From Paraburkholderia haematera (lineage in GTDB: Bacteria > Pseudomonadota > Gammaproteobacteria > Burkholderiales > Burkholderiaceae), in contig NZ_CAJNBK010000045.1 in the NCBI RefSeq assembly GCF_905220975.1, positions 1 to 32,672 of the forward strand: 32,672 bases of DNA. Direction: 5' to 3'. Under the pieces are notes generated by a model. It saw only the letters and a program-made list of their open reading frames with translations. It was not told the DNA's origin and did not search any database. Numbering within the stretch: the stretch's first letter is position 1; the number at the start of each line of letters is the position of its first letter. The translations under genes and the position numbers were made by a program. Positions 1 to 9,260 of the stretch are shown one piece after another.

Positions 1-104
1 CGTTACCGGCGACGCACGATCGAGTAGGCTACTGCTGGCAGAACAGCAGGTCTTGTCCGATTACTATCGGCAAGACAGTTGCGATAGCGACCTTCAGGTC
101 GCAC

Positions 105-120
105 CTGTATAAATATACAG
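105..120 (+). promoter_or_regulatory. LexA (SOS) box upstream of the tandem uvrA
   Basis: The sequence CTGTATAAATATACAG is a perfect CTGT-N8-ACAG match to the LexA operator of gamma- and betaproteobacteria, with the usual A/T-only core. It lies about 90 bp upstream of the uvrA start. A possible -10 element, TATAGT, follows directly at 121-126, so LexA bound here would block transcription. SOS control of this gene is inferred from the site. Confidence 0.8.
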
Positions 121-208
121 TATAGTATCCCGCTACAGCCCGGCTTTGGCGTGCTTTCCCGCTAGCCGGGTGTCCCGAACTTGCGCGGTCGCGAGGCGTC
201 CGTGAGAG

Positions 209-3200
209 GTGGTCCACTCATTCAGACGGTCGGAAAAATTGGCATCTAACGGAATTATCCGCATTCGCGGCGCGCGCCAGCACAACCTGAAAAACGTCGA
301 TCTCGACGTACGAACCGGCGAAATGACCGTCGTCACCGGCCCGTCCGGTTCCGGCAAGTCGAGCCTCGTGTTCGACACGTTGTACGCGGAAGGGCAGCGG
401 CGCTACGTCGAAACCTTCAGCGCCTACGCCCGGCAGTTTCTCGACCGCATGGACCGGCCGCAAGTCGACCGGGTCGACGGCGTGCCGCCCGCCATCGCGA
501 TCGACCAGACCAATCCGGTGCGCAGTTCGCGCTCCACCGTCGGCACCATGACGGAGCTCAACGATCACCTGAAGTTGCTCTACGCGCGCGCGGCCGAACT
601 GTTCGACCGCAAGACCGCGCAGCAGGTGCGCCACGACACGCCCGAAACGATCTACGCCGAGCTGCTCAAGCGCACCGCGGAGCATGATCCGCGTCTGGTC
701 GTCACGTTTCCGGTCGAGTTGCCGGACACGGCGTCCGAGCAGGAAGTGGAGCAATGGCTGTCCGCGAGCGGCTATACGCGTGTCCAGGCGCAGCGTGAAG
801 TCGATTCGCCCACCGGCAAGCGCAAACTGCTCGACGTGGTGGCCGACCGCTTCCGCTTGAGTTCGGTCGACAAGCAGCGGGTGGTCGAAGCCATTGAGGC
901 ATCGCTCAAGCGTGGTGGCGGCCGCGTCAATATTTACGTGCTGCCCGCAGCGCCAGAGGCACCGGAGGCCAAAGAAGCCGAGCCGCAAATCTGGCGTTTC
1001 TCCACCGGTTTGCACAGCCCCGAGAGCGACCTTCGCTACGCGGATCCGCAGCCGGCGCTGTTCTCGTTCAATTCGGCTTACGGTGCGTGCGAAGTTTGCC
1101 GAGGTTTCGGCCGCGTGATCGGCGTCGACCTCGGTCTGGTGATTCCCGACGCGCGCAAGACGCTGCGCGACGGCGCGATCAAACCGATGCAAACGCCGGC
1201 CTGGAAGGAGTGCCAGGACGACCTGATGCGCTACGCGGCGAAAGCCGATATCCGCCGTGGCACGCCTTGGGGCGAGCTGACGGATGCCGAGCGCGACTGG
1301 GTTATCAACGGTTCGCCCGATTGGGACGGCAAGTGGCAAAGCCATTGGTACGGCGTCAAACGCTTCTTCGAGTATCTCGAATCGAAGGCGTACAAGATGC
1401 ACATCCGCGTGCTGCTGTCGAAGTACCGGAGCTATACGCCGTGCGAGACCTGTGGCGGCGCGCGGCTCAAAACGGAATCGCTGTTATGGCGCCTCGGCAA
1501 CAAACAGAATGCGGACGAGGGGCTCGCGGCCGAAAAGCGCTTCATGCCGCGCGGCGTCGAGTGGACGCGCTCGCAGCTCGAAGCGTTGCCGGGGCTCACG
1601 GTGCATGATCTGATGCTGATGCCGATCGAGCGCATCCGGCGTTTCTTCGACGAGATCAGCCTGCCGAGCGCACTGCTCGACGACGCGCTCAAGCTGTTGC
1701 TCGCCGAAGTGCGCACGCGGCTCAAATATCTATGCGATGTGGGCCTCGGCTATCTGACGCTCGACCGGCAAAGCCGCACGTTGTCGGGCGGCGAGGTGCA
1801 GCGGATCAACCTGACCACGGCGCTTGGCACGTCGTTGACCAAAACCCTGTTCGTACTCGACGAGCCGAGCATCGGCCTGCATCCGCGCGATCTGAACCGG
1901 ATCGTCGAGGCGATGCATCGGCTGCGCGACGCGGGCAATACGCTGGTGGTGGTCGAGCACGACCCCTCCGTGATGCTCGCGGCGGATCGTCTGATCGATA
2001 TGGGCCCGGGGCCGGGCGAGCGGGGCGGCTCGATCATCTATGACGGCGCGCCAGAGGCCATCCGCTCGTCCAGCACGCTGACCGGTGAGTACCTGGGCGG
2101 TCGCAAGCACGTGGCAGACGCCGCGCACTGGTCACAACGTCCCGTGGATGACAGCACGCCGCGCATCGTGCTCGAAGGCGCAACCGAACATAATCTGCGC
2201 GACGTCACGGTCGAGATTCCGCTGCAGCGGCTCGTCTGCGTGACCGGCGTGTCGGGGTCCGGCAAATCCACCTTGCTGCAGGACGTTTTGTATCCGGCCA
2301 TGGCGCGGCATTTCGGCCTCGCCACCGAATCGCCCGGCGCATTCAGGAGCCTGACGGGCGCCGACCAGGTCACCGACGTGGTCTTCGTCGATCAATCGCC
2401 GATCGGCAAGACCGCGCGCTCGAATCCGGCCAGCTACGTCGGCGCATTCGACGAGATCCGCAAGCTCTTCGCCAAGGCGCCGCTCGCGCAGCAACGCGGT
2501 TACGGCCCGGGCATGTTCAGCTTCAACTCGGGCGACGGGCGCTGTCCGACGTGTGGCGGCTCGGGCTTCGAACACATCGAAATGCAGTTCCTGAGCGACG
2601 TCTACCTGCGCTGTCCGGATTGCGATGGGCGTCGTTATCGCGCGGAACTGCTCGAAGTGAAGATCGAGCGCGGTGCGCCGGCGCGTGCGTTGAGCATTGC
2701 CGACGTGCTGGAATTGACGGTGAGCGAAGCCACCGCCTACTTCGCGAAAGACGCCGAAGTACTGCGCGTGCTGCAGCCGATCGTCGACGTGGGCCTCGAA
2801 TACGTGAAACTGGGCCAGCCGGTGCCTACGTTATCCGGCGGTGAAGCGCAGCGGCTCAAGCTTGCCGGTTTCCTCGCGGAATCGGCGCAGGCGCGCACCG
2901 CGCGCAGCGCGAAGCAGCCGGTCGCAAAACGCCTGTTCATGTTCGACGAGCCGACCACCGGCCTGCATTTCGACGACATCGCCAAATTGATGCAGGCGTT
3001 CGGCAAACTGCTGGCGAGCGGACATTCGCTGATCGTGATCGAACACAATCTCGACGTGATTCGTGCGGCCGACTGGCTGATCGACCTCGGCCCCGAAGGC
3101 GGAGACGGTGGCGGCAGGGTGCTGTGTGCCGGCACGCCGGAAGATGTCAAGCTTTGCCCGGAATCGCATACAGGCGAAGCGTTGCTGCAATACGATCGCG

Positions 3201-6124
3201 CCATGAACGCGGCGGCGGAACCGGCGTCGCAGGGCATTCCGCTGCAAAAGGCGTTGAGCGCTGCGCGTGCGCGGCGAGTAATCGAAGGCGAGGACGTGGT
3301 GCGCATCGTCAATGCGCGCGAACACAATCTGAAGGCGCTGGACGTGGATATCCCGCACGGCAAATTCAATGTGATTACCGGTGTGTCAGGTTCGGGTAAG
3401 TCCACGCTGGCCTTTGACATTCTGTTCCACGAAGGGCAGCGCCGTTACCTCGAATCGCTCAACGCGTACGCGCGTTCCATCGTGCAGCCGGCCGGGCGGC
3501 CCGAGGTTGACGCGGTGTATGGCATTCCGCCCACCGTCGCGATCGAACAGCGCCTGTCGCGCGGCGGCCGAAAGAGTACCGTGGCGACCACGTCCGAAGT
3601 CTGGCACTTCCTGCGCCTGTTGTATGTGAAACTCGGCCTGCAACATTGCATCCACGACGGCACGCCGGTCACGTCGCAAAGCGTCGAATCGATCGCGGCG
3701 CAATTGCTGCGCGATCACAAGGGGCAGCACGTCGGGTTCCTCGCGCCACTGGTCGTGAACCGCAAGGGCGTCTATACCGATCTCGCCAAATGGGCGAAAG
3801 CGCGCGGCAATACGCATCTGCGTGTGGACGGCGAGTTCGTGCCGGTCGACCCGTGGCCGAAGCTCGATCGTTTCCGCGAACACACCATCGAGTTGCCGGT
3901 GACCGATCTCGTTGTGTCGCCGGATAACGAAGCCGAACTGCGCCAGGCGCTCGACCAGACATTGGAAATCGGCAAGGGGGTCATGCATATGCTGGCGCCG
4001 CTCGACGGTTTGCACGACGCGATCAGCGGCGGCCATGCCACGGCGAAGCTCGGCACGGTGAAGGTGCTATCCACCAAACGCGCCTGTCCGGTATGCGGCA
4101 CGAGCTATCCCGAACTCGACCCGCGCATGTTCTCGTACAACAGCAAGCACGGCTGGTGCACGACGTGCGTTGGCACGGGCCTCGCACTGACACGCGAACA
4201 ACGCGCGGCGTACGACGACACGATAGTCGTCGACGACAACCGCGGCCGCGAGCAGAGCTTGCCTTCCGAGGAGCAGGAGCCGGAAGGTCTGGTCGACGAG
4301 CCGTGTGCGGATTGTGCCGGTACGCGTCTGAACCCAACCGCGCGCGCGGTCACGTTCGGCGAGCAGGCGATTGTCGACGTCGCGCAATGGACGGTGTCCG
4401 ACACGCGCGCGTGGATCGACACGCTGGAGATCAGCGGTCGGGACGCGGAAATCGCGCGCGACGTGGTCAGCGAAATCGGCAGCCGCCTGCAATTTCTGGA
4501 AGAGGTCGGGCTCGGTTATCTGAGTCTCGACCGCGCCGCGCCGAGCCTGTCCGGCGGCGAAGCGCAGCGCATCCGGCTCGCCGCGCAACTGGGCAGCAAC
4601 CTGCAAGGCGTGTGCTACGTGCTCGACGAACCGACCATCGGCCTGCATCCGCGCGACAATCAGATTCTGCTCAACGCTTTGCGCAAGCTGGGAGAAAAGG
4701 GCAATACGCTGGTGGTGGTCGAGCATGACGAGGATACGATTCGGCGTGCTGATCACATCATCGATATCGGGCCGGGTGCGGGCAAGCGCGGCGGCACGTT
4801 GATCGCGCAGGGCAGCGTGGCCGATCTGTCGGCGCAACCCGATTCGTTGACCGGACAGTTCCTTGCTAATCCGATCGTGCATCCGTTGCAGCCGCGCCGC
4901 GAGGTGGTTGCGCCGACCAAACGCGCGGCCGCGGTGCCGGAGAACTGGCTGACGGTGCATGGCGGCAAGCTTCACAACCTGCAGAACGTCACCGTCGGCA
5001 TTCCACTGTCACGGCTGGTGGCAGTGACGGGTGTGAGCGGCTCGGGCAAGTCGACGCTCGCGCGCGACGTACTGATGGCCAATCTGTTGGATGCGGTGGG
5101 GCGCTCGGTGCTGTCGTCGCCGGCTACGCGGCGTGCGCGTGCGGCGGCCGAAACCCAGCCGGCGGCGAACCGGCGTTCGAGCGTGTTGGCGCGCACGGCG
5201 CCGCGTGCGCCGCTGAACGTCACGCATGCATGGCAGGGGTGCGATTCAATCACAGGCTGGGAAACCATCGACCGCGTGCTCGAAGTCGATCAGACACCGA
5301 TCGGCAAAACACCGCGGTCCTGTCCGGCAACCTACATCGGCGTGTGGGATGCGATCCGCAAGCTGTTCGCCGGTACGCTCGAAGCACGTGCGCGTGGCTA
5401 TACCGCTTCGCGTTTCTCGTTCAACACGGGCGATGGGCGTTGCCCCGCCTGCGAAGGCCAGGGCGTGCGCACCATCGGCATGAGTTTCCTGCCCGACGTG
5501 AAGGTGCCGTGCGACGTTTGCCACGGGCAGCGCTTCAACCCGGAGACGCTCGCGGTGACGTGGCGCGGCAAGAATATCGGTGACGTGCTGACCATGGAAA
5601 TCGACGAGGCCGTCGAGTTCTTCGCGCCGATTTCGAACATCGCGCATCCATTGCAATTGATGAAAGACGTCGGGCTCGGTTATCTCACGCTTGGACAGCC
5701 GTCGCCCACGTTATCGGGCGGCGAAGCGCAGCGTATCAAGCTCGTCACCGAACTGAGCAAGGTGCGCGACGACATCACGAGGCGTGGTCAAAAGCCGCCT
5801 CATACGCTGTACGTGCTGGACGAACCCACTGTCGGCTTGCATATGGCGGACGTCGCCAAGCTGATTCGCGTGCTGCATCGTCTCGCGGACGGCGGCCATA
5901 GCGTCGTCGTCATCGAGCACGATCTCGACGTGATTGCCGAGGCTGACTGGATCATCGATCTCGGTCCGGAAGGCGGCGTGGGCGGCGGCACGATTGTCGC
6001 CGCTACGGACCCCGAAGGACTGTCACGTGTCGCCGCCAGCCACACCGGAGCGGCGTTGCGTTCCGTACTCGCGCGAACGCAAAACGGCACGGCAATGGTC
6101 GCGGGCGAGGGCACGAACGGTTGA
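209..6124 (+). CDS. uvrA: Tandem (double-length) UvrA-type excinuclease ATPase, four ABC cassettes
   Basis: UvrA is the damage-recognition ATPase of nucleotide excision repair. Ordinary UvrA is about 940 aa with two ABC cassettes; this protein is 1971 aa and reads as two UvrA units end to end, split near residues 1000-1035. Four Walker A motifs (G[PV]SGSGKS) start at residues 44, 680, 1058 and 1608, and four LSGGE signatures at 525, 875, 1447 and 1835, each followed by a DEP[ST]-x-GLH Walker B. CxxC zinc modules recur (for example C294/C297 and C412/C415, plus pairs in the later cassettes). The first unit lacks the first CxxC of the zinc finger that normally precedes the LFSFN motif, while the second unit keeps it. 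An Ala/Arg-rich insert lies near residues 1637-1670. The start is uncertain: GTG at 209 gives the longest frame, and TTG at 239 would begin just before the conserved IRIRGARQHNLKN. An upstream LexA box suggests damage induction. It is probably a paralogue of the housekeeping uvrA. Confidence 0.9.
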   Translation: MVHSFRRSEKLASNGIIRIRGARQHNLKNVDLDVRTGEMTVVTGPSGSGKSSLVFDTLYAEGQRRYVETFSAYARQFLDRMDRPQVDRVDGVPPAIAIDQTNPVRSSRSTVGTMTELNDHLKLLYARAAELFDRKTAQQVRHDTPETIYAELLKRTAEHDPRLVVTFPVELPDTASEQEVEQWLSASGYTRVQAQREVDSPTGKRKLLDVVADRFRLSSVDKQRVVEAIEASLKRGGGRVNIYVLPAAPEAPEAKEAEPQIWRFSTGLHSPESDLRYADPQPALFSFNSAYGACEVCRGFGRVIGVDLGLVIPDARKTLRDGAIKPMQTPAWKECQDDLMRYAAKADIRRGTPWGELTDAERDWVINGSPDWDGKWQSHWYGVKRFFEYLESKAYKMHIRVLLSKYRSYTPCETCGGARLKTESLLWRLGNKQNADEGLAAEKRFMPRGVEWTRSQLEALPGLTVHDLMLMPIERIRRFFDEISLPSALLDDALKLLLAEVRTRLKYLCDVGLGYLTLDRQSRTLSGGEVQRINLTTALGTSLTKTLFVLDEPSIGLHPRDLNRIVEAMHRLRDAGNTLVVVEHDPSVMLAADRLIDMGPGPGERGGSIIYDGAPEAIRSSSTLTGEYLGGRKHVADAAHWSQRPVDDSTPRIVLEGATEHNLRDVTVEIPLQRLVCVTGVSGSGKSTLLQDVLYPAMARHFGLATESPGAFRSLTGADQVTDVVFVDQSPIGKTARSNPASYVGAFDEIRKLFAKAPLAQQRGYGPGMFSFNSGDGRCPTCGGSGFEHIEMQFLSDVYLRCPDCDGRRYRAELLEVKIERGAPARALSIADVLELTVSEATAYFAKDAEVLRVLQPIVDVGLEYVKLGQPVPTLSGGEAQRLKLAGFLAESAQARTARSAKQPVAKRLFMFDEPTTGLHFDDIAKLMQAFGKLLASGHSLIVIEHNLDVIRAADWLIDLGPEGGDGGGRVLCAGTPEDVKLCPESHTGEALLQYDRAMNAAAEPASQGIPLQKALSAARARRVIEGEDVVRIVNAREHNLKALDVDIPHGKFNVITGVSGSGKSTLAFDILFHEGQRRYLESLNAYARSIVQPAGRPEVDAVYGIPPTVAIEQRLSRGGRKSTVATTSEVWHFLRLLYVKLGLQHCIHDGTPVTSQSVESIAAQLLRDHKGQHVGFLAPLVVNRKGVYTDLAKWAKARGNTHLRVDGEFVPVDPWPKLDRFREHTIELPVTDLVVSPDNEAELRQALDQTLEIGKGVMHMLAPLDGLHDAISGGHATAKLGTVKVLSTKRACPVCGTSYPELDPRMFSYNSKHGWCTTCVGTGLALTREQRAAYDDTIVVDDNRGREQSLPSEEQEPEGLVDEPCADCAGTRLNPTARAVTFGEQAIVDVAQWTVSDTRAWIDTLEISGRDAEIARDVVSEIGSRLQFLEEVGLGYLSLDRAAPSLSGGEAQRIRLAAQLGSNLQGVCYVLDEPTIGLHPRDNQILLNALRKLGEKGNTLVVVEHDEDTIRRADHIIDIGPGAGKRGGTLIAQGSVADLSAQPDSLTGQFLANPIVHPLQPRREVVAPTKRAAAVPENWLTVHGGKLHNLQNVTVGIPLSRLVAVTGVSGSGKSTLARDVLMANLLDAVGRSVLSSPATRRARAAAETQPAANRRSSVLARTAPRAPLNVTHAWQGCDSITGWETIDRVLEVDQTPIGKTPRSCPATYIGVWDAIRKLFAGTLEARARGYTASRFSFNTGDGRCPACEGQGVRTIGMSFLPDVKVPCDVCHGQRFNPETLAVTWRGKNIGDVLTMEIDEAVEFFAPISNIAHPLQLMKDVGLGYLTLGQPSPTLSGGEAQRIKLVTELSKVRDDITRRGQKPPHTLYVLDEPTVGLHMADVAKLIRVLHRLADGGHSVVVIEHDLDVIAEADWIIDLGPEGGVGGGTIVAATDPEGLSRVAASHTGAALRSVLARTQNGTAMVAGEGTNG

Positions 6125-6130
6125 GGCAGC

Positions 6131-6160
6131 GGAGCGGCGCACGGAACTTTGCGCCGCTCC
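6131..6160 (+). terminator. Hairpin after the tandem uvrA, possible terminator
   Basis: A perfect 11-bp stem (GGAGCGGCGCA / TGCGCCGCTCC) with an 8-nt loop begins 7 nt after the uvrA stop codon. No T-tract follows, so it is either a weak intrinsic terminator or an mRNA 3'-end stabiliser. Confidence 0.55.
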
Positions 6161-7085
6161 GGCAGGGGCGTTCAATCTGGAGAGCCGCACACGCCCGAGT
6201 TACGCGCAGCCAACTGCGGCTTGAGTTCTAAGAACGGGTGTTGTCGAGGCGCCCTGCATGGAAAGATCGGGCAATATCCGCGGCGTCGGCTATATGTAAT
6301 TAAAGTGAATGTATTTGTAATTATATAAATGGCGTAATTGAAATGCGTATTTGGAGTGTCGTAAATACGCTAAAAAGTTTTTTCAAACGCTGTTTTCATT
6401 CTGCTATCTTCTCGCCTTTGGCGCCGGCCCTTGGTCGGCGCTCGATCATGGCCTGTTCGCAGTCTGCCCCGGTTATCGGGCAGCCATCGCGTGAGGCCCG
6501 TCCAGCGGGCCTTCGCGCCACGTATCATCAGCGAGCAGCCGGCAGTTCATGGCGTGTCATGGAACGCCGCGATAGCGGCGGCGACGCCAATTGGCGAGCC
6601 GTGAAAGGCGCACTCAGATCTGTTCGACATGCGCTTATTCTTTTAAAGCGACACGAATACGGCGCAAGTTAGAGTCTTCTCTCTAAACTTAGTATGCTCC
6701 CATCAAAAAAAGTTTGACCGTGCATTTTTTGTCCTGCTATTGTTGCCTCCCATGAAACGCAGGTGACAATCGCGCAAAAAGTTCAGAAGCCGCAGCGCGC
6801 TTCGATCAAATTGTCTCCGGCTGTTCATGCCACGCGGAAATGAGCGGGTCGAACTCAACCTATTAGTAGTTCTACTTAGATGAGCATTCGGCTGGTGTGA
6901 ATTATCGCCGCGGCGTCGCGCAGTCGTATCCACGTCACAGAATCAGGGTTTGGCCCTATAGCTTAAATGTAGTAGTGCAGATCAAAAGCGTGGGCGATGA
7001 AGGTGATTGTCTGAAGTGAACGTTGTTGCCGTATGTAAGCGCGCTGCAGTTACAGAAATGAACGGTTCACGCCGGAGGAGTAAAG
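6161..7085. other. Gene-poor region between uvrA and tonB
   Basis: No convincing protein gene is present. AT-rich blocks lie at about 6290-6420 and 6640-6760. Between them is a GC-rich run of small stem-loops: 6421-6441 (GCGCCG/CGGCGC), 6494-6512 (AGGCCCG/CGGGCCT), 6566-6579 (GCCGC/GCGGC) and a GCCAATTGGC palindrome near 6587-6596. An extended -10-like element, TGCTATCTT, sits at 6402-6410 just before the first hairpin. An imperfect inverted repeat (AAGTTAGAG / CTCTAAACTT) spans 6666-6690, and AGTAG-TT-CTACT lies at 6865-6876. The tonB promoter should be in the right half, but no clear sigma-70 pair was found. Confidence 0.5.
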
Positions 7086-7793
7086 GTGGGTACGAAAGTC
7101 GAAGGGCAATTTCCGGCAGCAACGGCCCGTATGGAGAGGCCAGGACGCCCGCGTGAGTTTGGGCGCAAGCAGCAAAACCCAGTACGCCGGTTCGGCGGTA
7201 TCGCAGTTGTTCTGCTTCTGCACATCGTGCTGATCTACGCACTCATCAATGGCCTTGCCACCAAGGTCGTGCAGGTCATCCAGCATCCTATCGAAACGAA
7301 AATCATCGAGCCGGTCAAGCCGCCTCCGCCGCCGCCATTGCCCACTGTGCAATTGCCGCCGCCGAAGTTCGCACCGCCGCCGCCGCCGTTCGTGCCGCCG
7401 CCGGAAGTGCAGGTTCAAACGCCGCCCCAGCCGACCATCACGCACCAGTCCGCGCCGGTTGTGTCGGCACCCGCAGTGGCAGCGGCACCGCCGGCACCTC
7501 CCGCGCCGAGCAAGCCCGTGAGTGCTGAAGTAGGGGTGGTGTGCCCGAACTCGGATCAGATCCGTTCGTCGATTCGCTACCCGAAGGAGGCGCAGGAGAA
7601 CAACGTGACGGGTGATGTGCTGATTGAATTCGTAGTCGATCCGCAGGGCCATATTACGAATGAACGCGTTGCCAAGTCGGCGGACGATTCTTCACTCGAT
7701 CGCGCTGCGTTTAACGCGGTCAAGCAGTTCACGTGCGTTTCCCAAGGCCAGGCTGTCCGTGTGCAAGTTCCGTTCTCGTTTAACCTGAACTGA
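7086..7793 (+). CDS. tonB: TonB-family energy transducer
   Basis: TonB spans the periplasm and passes proton-motive energy from ExbB/ExbD in the inner membrane to outer-membrane receptors. The 235-aa protein has a basic N-terminus, one membrane anchor at about residues 37-57 and a long Pro-rich stretch at about 75-145 with PPPP runs. A TonB_C domain follows, with the characteristic YPKEAQENNVTGDVL segment and the closing VPFSFNLN. The start is GTG at 7086, with GGAGG at 7074-7078. Two cysteines bracket the C-terminal domain (VVCPNS and QFTCVS) and could form a disulfide, as in several TonB/TonB-like proteins with an N-terminal Cys before the domain. It is first in a cluster with exbB, exbD, exbD and a TPR gene. 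Confidence 0.92.
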   Translation: MGTKVEGQFPAATARMERPGRPREFGRKQQNPVRRFGGIAVVLLLHIVLIYALINGLATKVVQVIQHPIETKIIEPVKPPPPPPLPTVQLPPPKFAPPPPPFVPPPEVQVQTPPQPTITHQSAPVVSAPAVAAAPPAPPAPSKPVSAEVGVVCPNSDQIRSSIRYPKEAQENNVTGDVLIEFVVDPQGHITNERVAKSADDSSLDRAAFNAVKQFTCVSQGQAVRVQVPFSFNLN

Positions 7794-7870
7794 AACCCAC
7801 AGGCTGTTCGGTACCGGTAGCGATTTATCAGTCTTAGTTTGGAAGTTGTACTAATGAACTTGGAGCAGGC

Positions 7871-8776
7871 ATGAAGAAGCGTACTCTCGCCGCATTGGCG
7901 GCAACCATGTTGTTCGCCGTAACCACGGTGGATACCTTTGTGGCACCGCACATGGCCCACGCGCAAGCTAGCGACGCCACCGCGTCGGCTGTTGCGCCCG
8001 CCACCGCCGCACCGCAAACGGCCGGATCGGCCGCTGACGAAGCCGTGCCGCCGCCGCAGCCGGCCACGTCCGAAACCGTCAATAACCCGTACGGTCTCGG
8101 CGCGCTCTGGAAGAACGGCGACTTCGTTGCACGCTTCGTGCTGATTCTGCTGGTGCTCATGTCGATGGGCAGCTGGTACATCATGATCACCAAGTTCTTC
8201 GAGCAGTTCCGCGCGAACCGCCGTGCGAAGAGTGCCGACGAACAACTGTGGACCGCCCCGTCGCTGGTCGAAGGCGCGAAGCGGCTCGACGAAGCTTCGC
8301 CGTTCCGCTTCATCGCCGAAACGGCCATCGAGGCAGGCGAGCATCATGACGAAGCACTGCTCGAAGCCGTCGACCGCAACACGTGGATCGATACGTCGGT
8401 CGAGCGTGCCATCACCAATGTGTCGAATCGTCTGCAGGACGGCCTCGCCTTCCTCGGCACGGTCGGCTCGACAGCACCGTTCGTCGGTCTGTTCGGTACG
8501 GTGTGGGGCATCTATCACGCGCTGACGGCAATTGGTATCGCCGGCCAGGCTTCGATCGACAAGGTCGCGGGCCCGGTGGGCGAGGCGCTGATCATGACCG
8601 CGATCGGCCTTGCGGTGGCTGTGCCGGCGGTGCTCGGCTACAACTTCCTGGTGCGTCGCAACAAGTCGGTGATGGAGCGTGTTCGTGCGTTCGGCGCACA
8701 ACTGCACACTGTCCTGCTCGCCGGCAGCCGGCGCTCGGCACGTGCCTCGGCTCGTGAAACCTCGCTGGCCCAATAA
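7871..8776 (+). CDS. exbB: ExbB/MotA/TolQ-family proton channel subunit
   Basis: ExbB forms the pentameric inner-membrane channel that works with ExbD to energise TonB. The 301-aa protein begins with a signal-like segment ending near AHAQA (residue 32), followed by an Ala/Pro/Thr-rich periplasmic stretch. Three membrane segments come next: about 87-108 (VLILLVLMSMGSWYIMI), 194-220 (GTVGSTAPFVGLFGTVWGI) and 237-262 (GEALIMTAIGLAVAVPAVLG). The second and third carry the family's conserved TAPFVGLFGTVWGI and E-A-L-x-x-T-A-x-G-L-x-V-A-x-P motifs. The long N-terminal extension resembles the ExbB subclass of Pseudomonas and Xanthomonas. GGAGCAGG stands just before the ATG. It lies 77 nt after tonB and 12 nt before exbD. 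Confidence 0.93.
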   Translation: MKKRTLAALAATMLFAVTTVDTFVAPHMAHAQASDATASAVAPATAAPQTAGSAADEAVPPPQPATSETVNNPYGLGALWKNGDFVARFVLILLVLMSMGSWYIMITKFFEQFRANRRAKSADEQLWTAPSLVEGAKRLDEASPFRFIAETAIEAGEHHDEALLEAVDRNTWIDTSVERAITNVSNRLQDGLAFLGTVGSTAPFVGLFGTVWGIYHALTAIGIAGQASIDKVAGPVGEALIMTAIGLAVAVPAVLGYNFLVRRNKSVMERVRAFGAQLHTVLLAGSRRSARASARETSLAQ

Positions 8777-8788
8777 GCGGAGTCCGTC

Positions 8789-9211
8789 ATGGCTATGAGC
8801 GTTGGGCAGGATGATAGCGACGAGGTCATCTCCAGTATCAACACCACGCCGCTCGTCGATGTGATGCTGGTCCTGCTGATCATCTTTCTGATCACGATTC
8901 CGGTGGTGACGCATACGGTGCCGGTGCAACTGCCGAAGGAGACGATCCAGCCGCTGCAGACCACGCCAAAAAGTATCGTCATTGCGGTCAACCGCGACGG
9001 CGATTTCTTCTGGAACGAGAAGCAGGTGGATGCGCCTACGCTATTGGCACGCCTGAAAACCGTATCGGTCATGACGCCGCAACCGGAAGTGCACGTGCGC
9101 GGCGACCAGAGCACGCGTTATGAATTTATCGGCCGTGTCATTACCGAGTGCGAGCGCGCCGGTATCGCCAAGGTGTCGTTTATTACTGAGCCGCCCGCGC
9201 GCGGCGGCTAG
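8789..9211 (+). CDS. exbD: ExbD/TolR-family subunit, first copy
   Basis: ExbD sits within the ExbB pentamer and carries the proton-translocating aspartate. The 140-aa protein has a short cytoplasmic N-terminus with INTTPLVDVMLVLLIIF. The Asp in PLVDVML, about residue 24, is the conserved essential residue, and a single membrane span follows. The periplasmic domain contains the usual IAVNRDG and EVHVRGDQ segments. GGAG at 8780-8783 serves as the ribosome binding site. It is followed after two hairpin repeats by a second exbD gene. Paired exbD genes are known in Xanthomonas-type TonB clusters, where the copies are not interchangeable. Confidence 0.92.
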   Translation: MAMSVGQDDSDEVISSINTTPLVDVMLVLLIIFLITIPVVTHTVPVQLPKETIQPLQTTPKSIVIAVNRDGDFFWNEKQVDAPTLLARLKTVSVMTPQPEVHVRGDQSTRYEFIGRVITECERAGIAKVSFITEPPARGG

Positions 9212-9212
9212 T

Positions 9213-9259
9213 TTTGCATGGGATCGGGCTACGTGCTTTGCACCAGGTCCGATCGACAG
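9213..9259 (+). repeat. Hairpin repeat copy 1 between the exbD genes
   Basis: This is a 47-bp unit starting TTTGCATGGGATCGG and ending TCCGATCGACAG. It can fold with GATCGG (9222-9227) against CCGATC (9249-9254) and an inner GTGC/GCAC stem. It begins 2 nt after the first exbD stop and is matched by a second unit at 9261-9308. Confidence 0.8.
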
Positions 9260-9260
9260 C

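Noticed and set aside
6343..6672. Small plus-strand open frame of 109 codons between uvrA and tonB
   Set aside because: No ribosome binding site, no family resemblance, and it runs through several stem-loops.
7577..8929. Minus-strand open frame (450 codons) opposite tonB/exbB/exbD
   Set aside because: It covers the ends of three convincing genes, and its product is low-complexity His/Arg-rich sequence.
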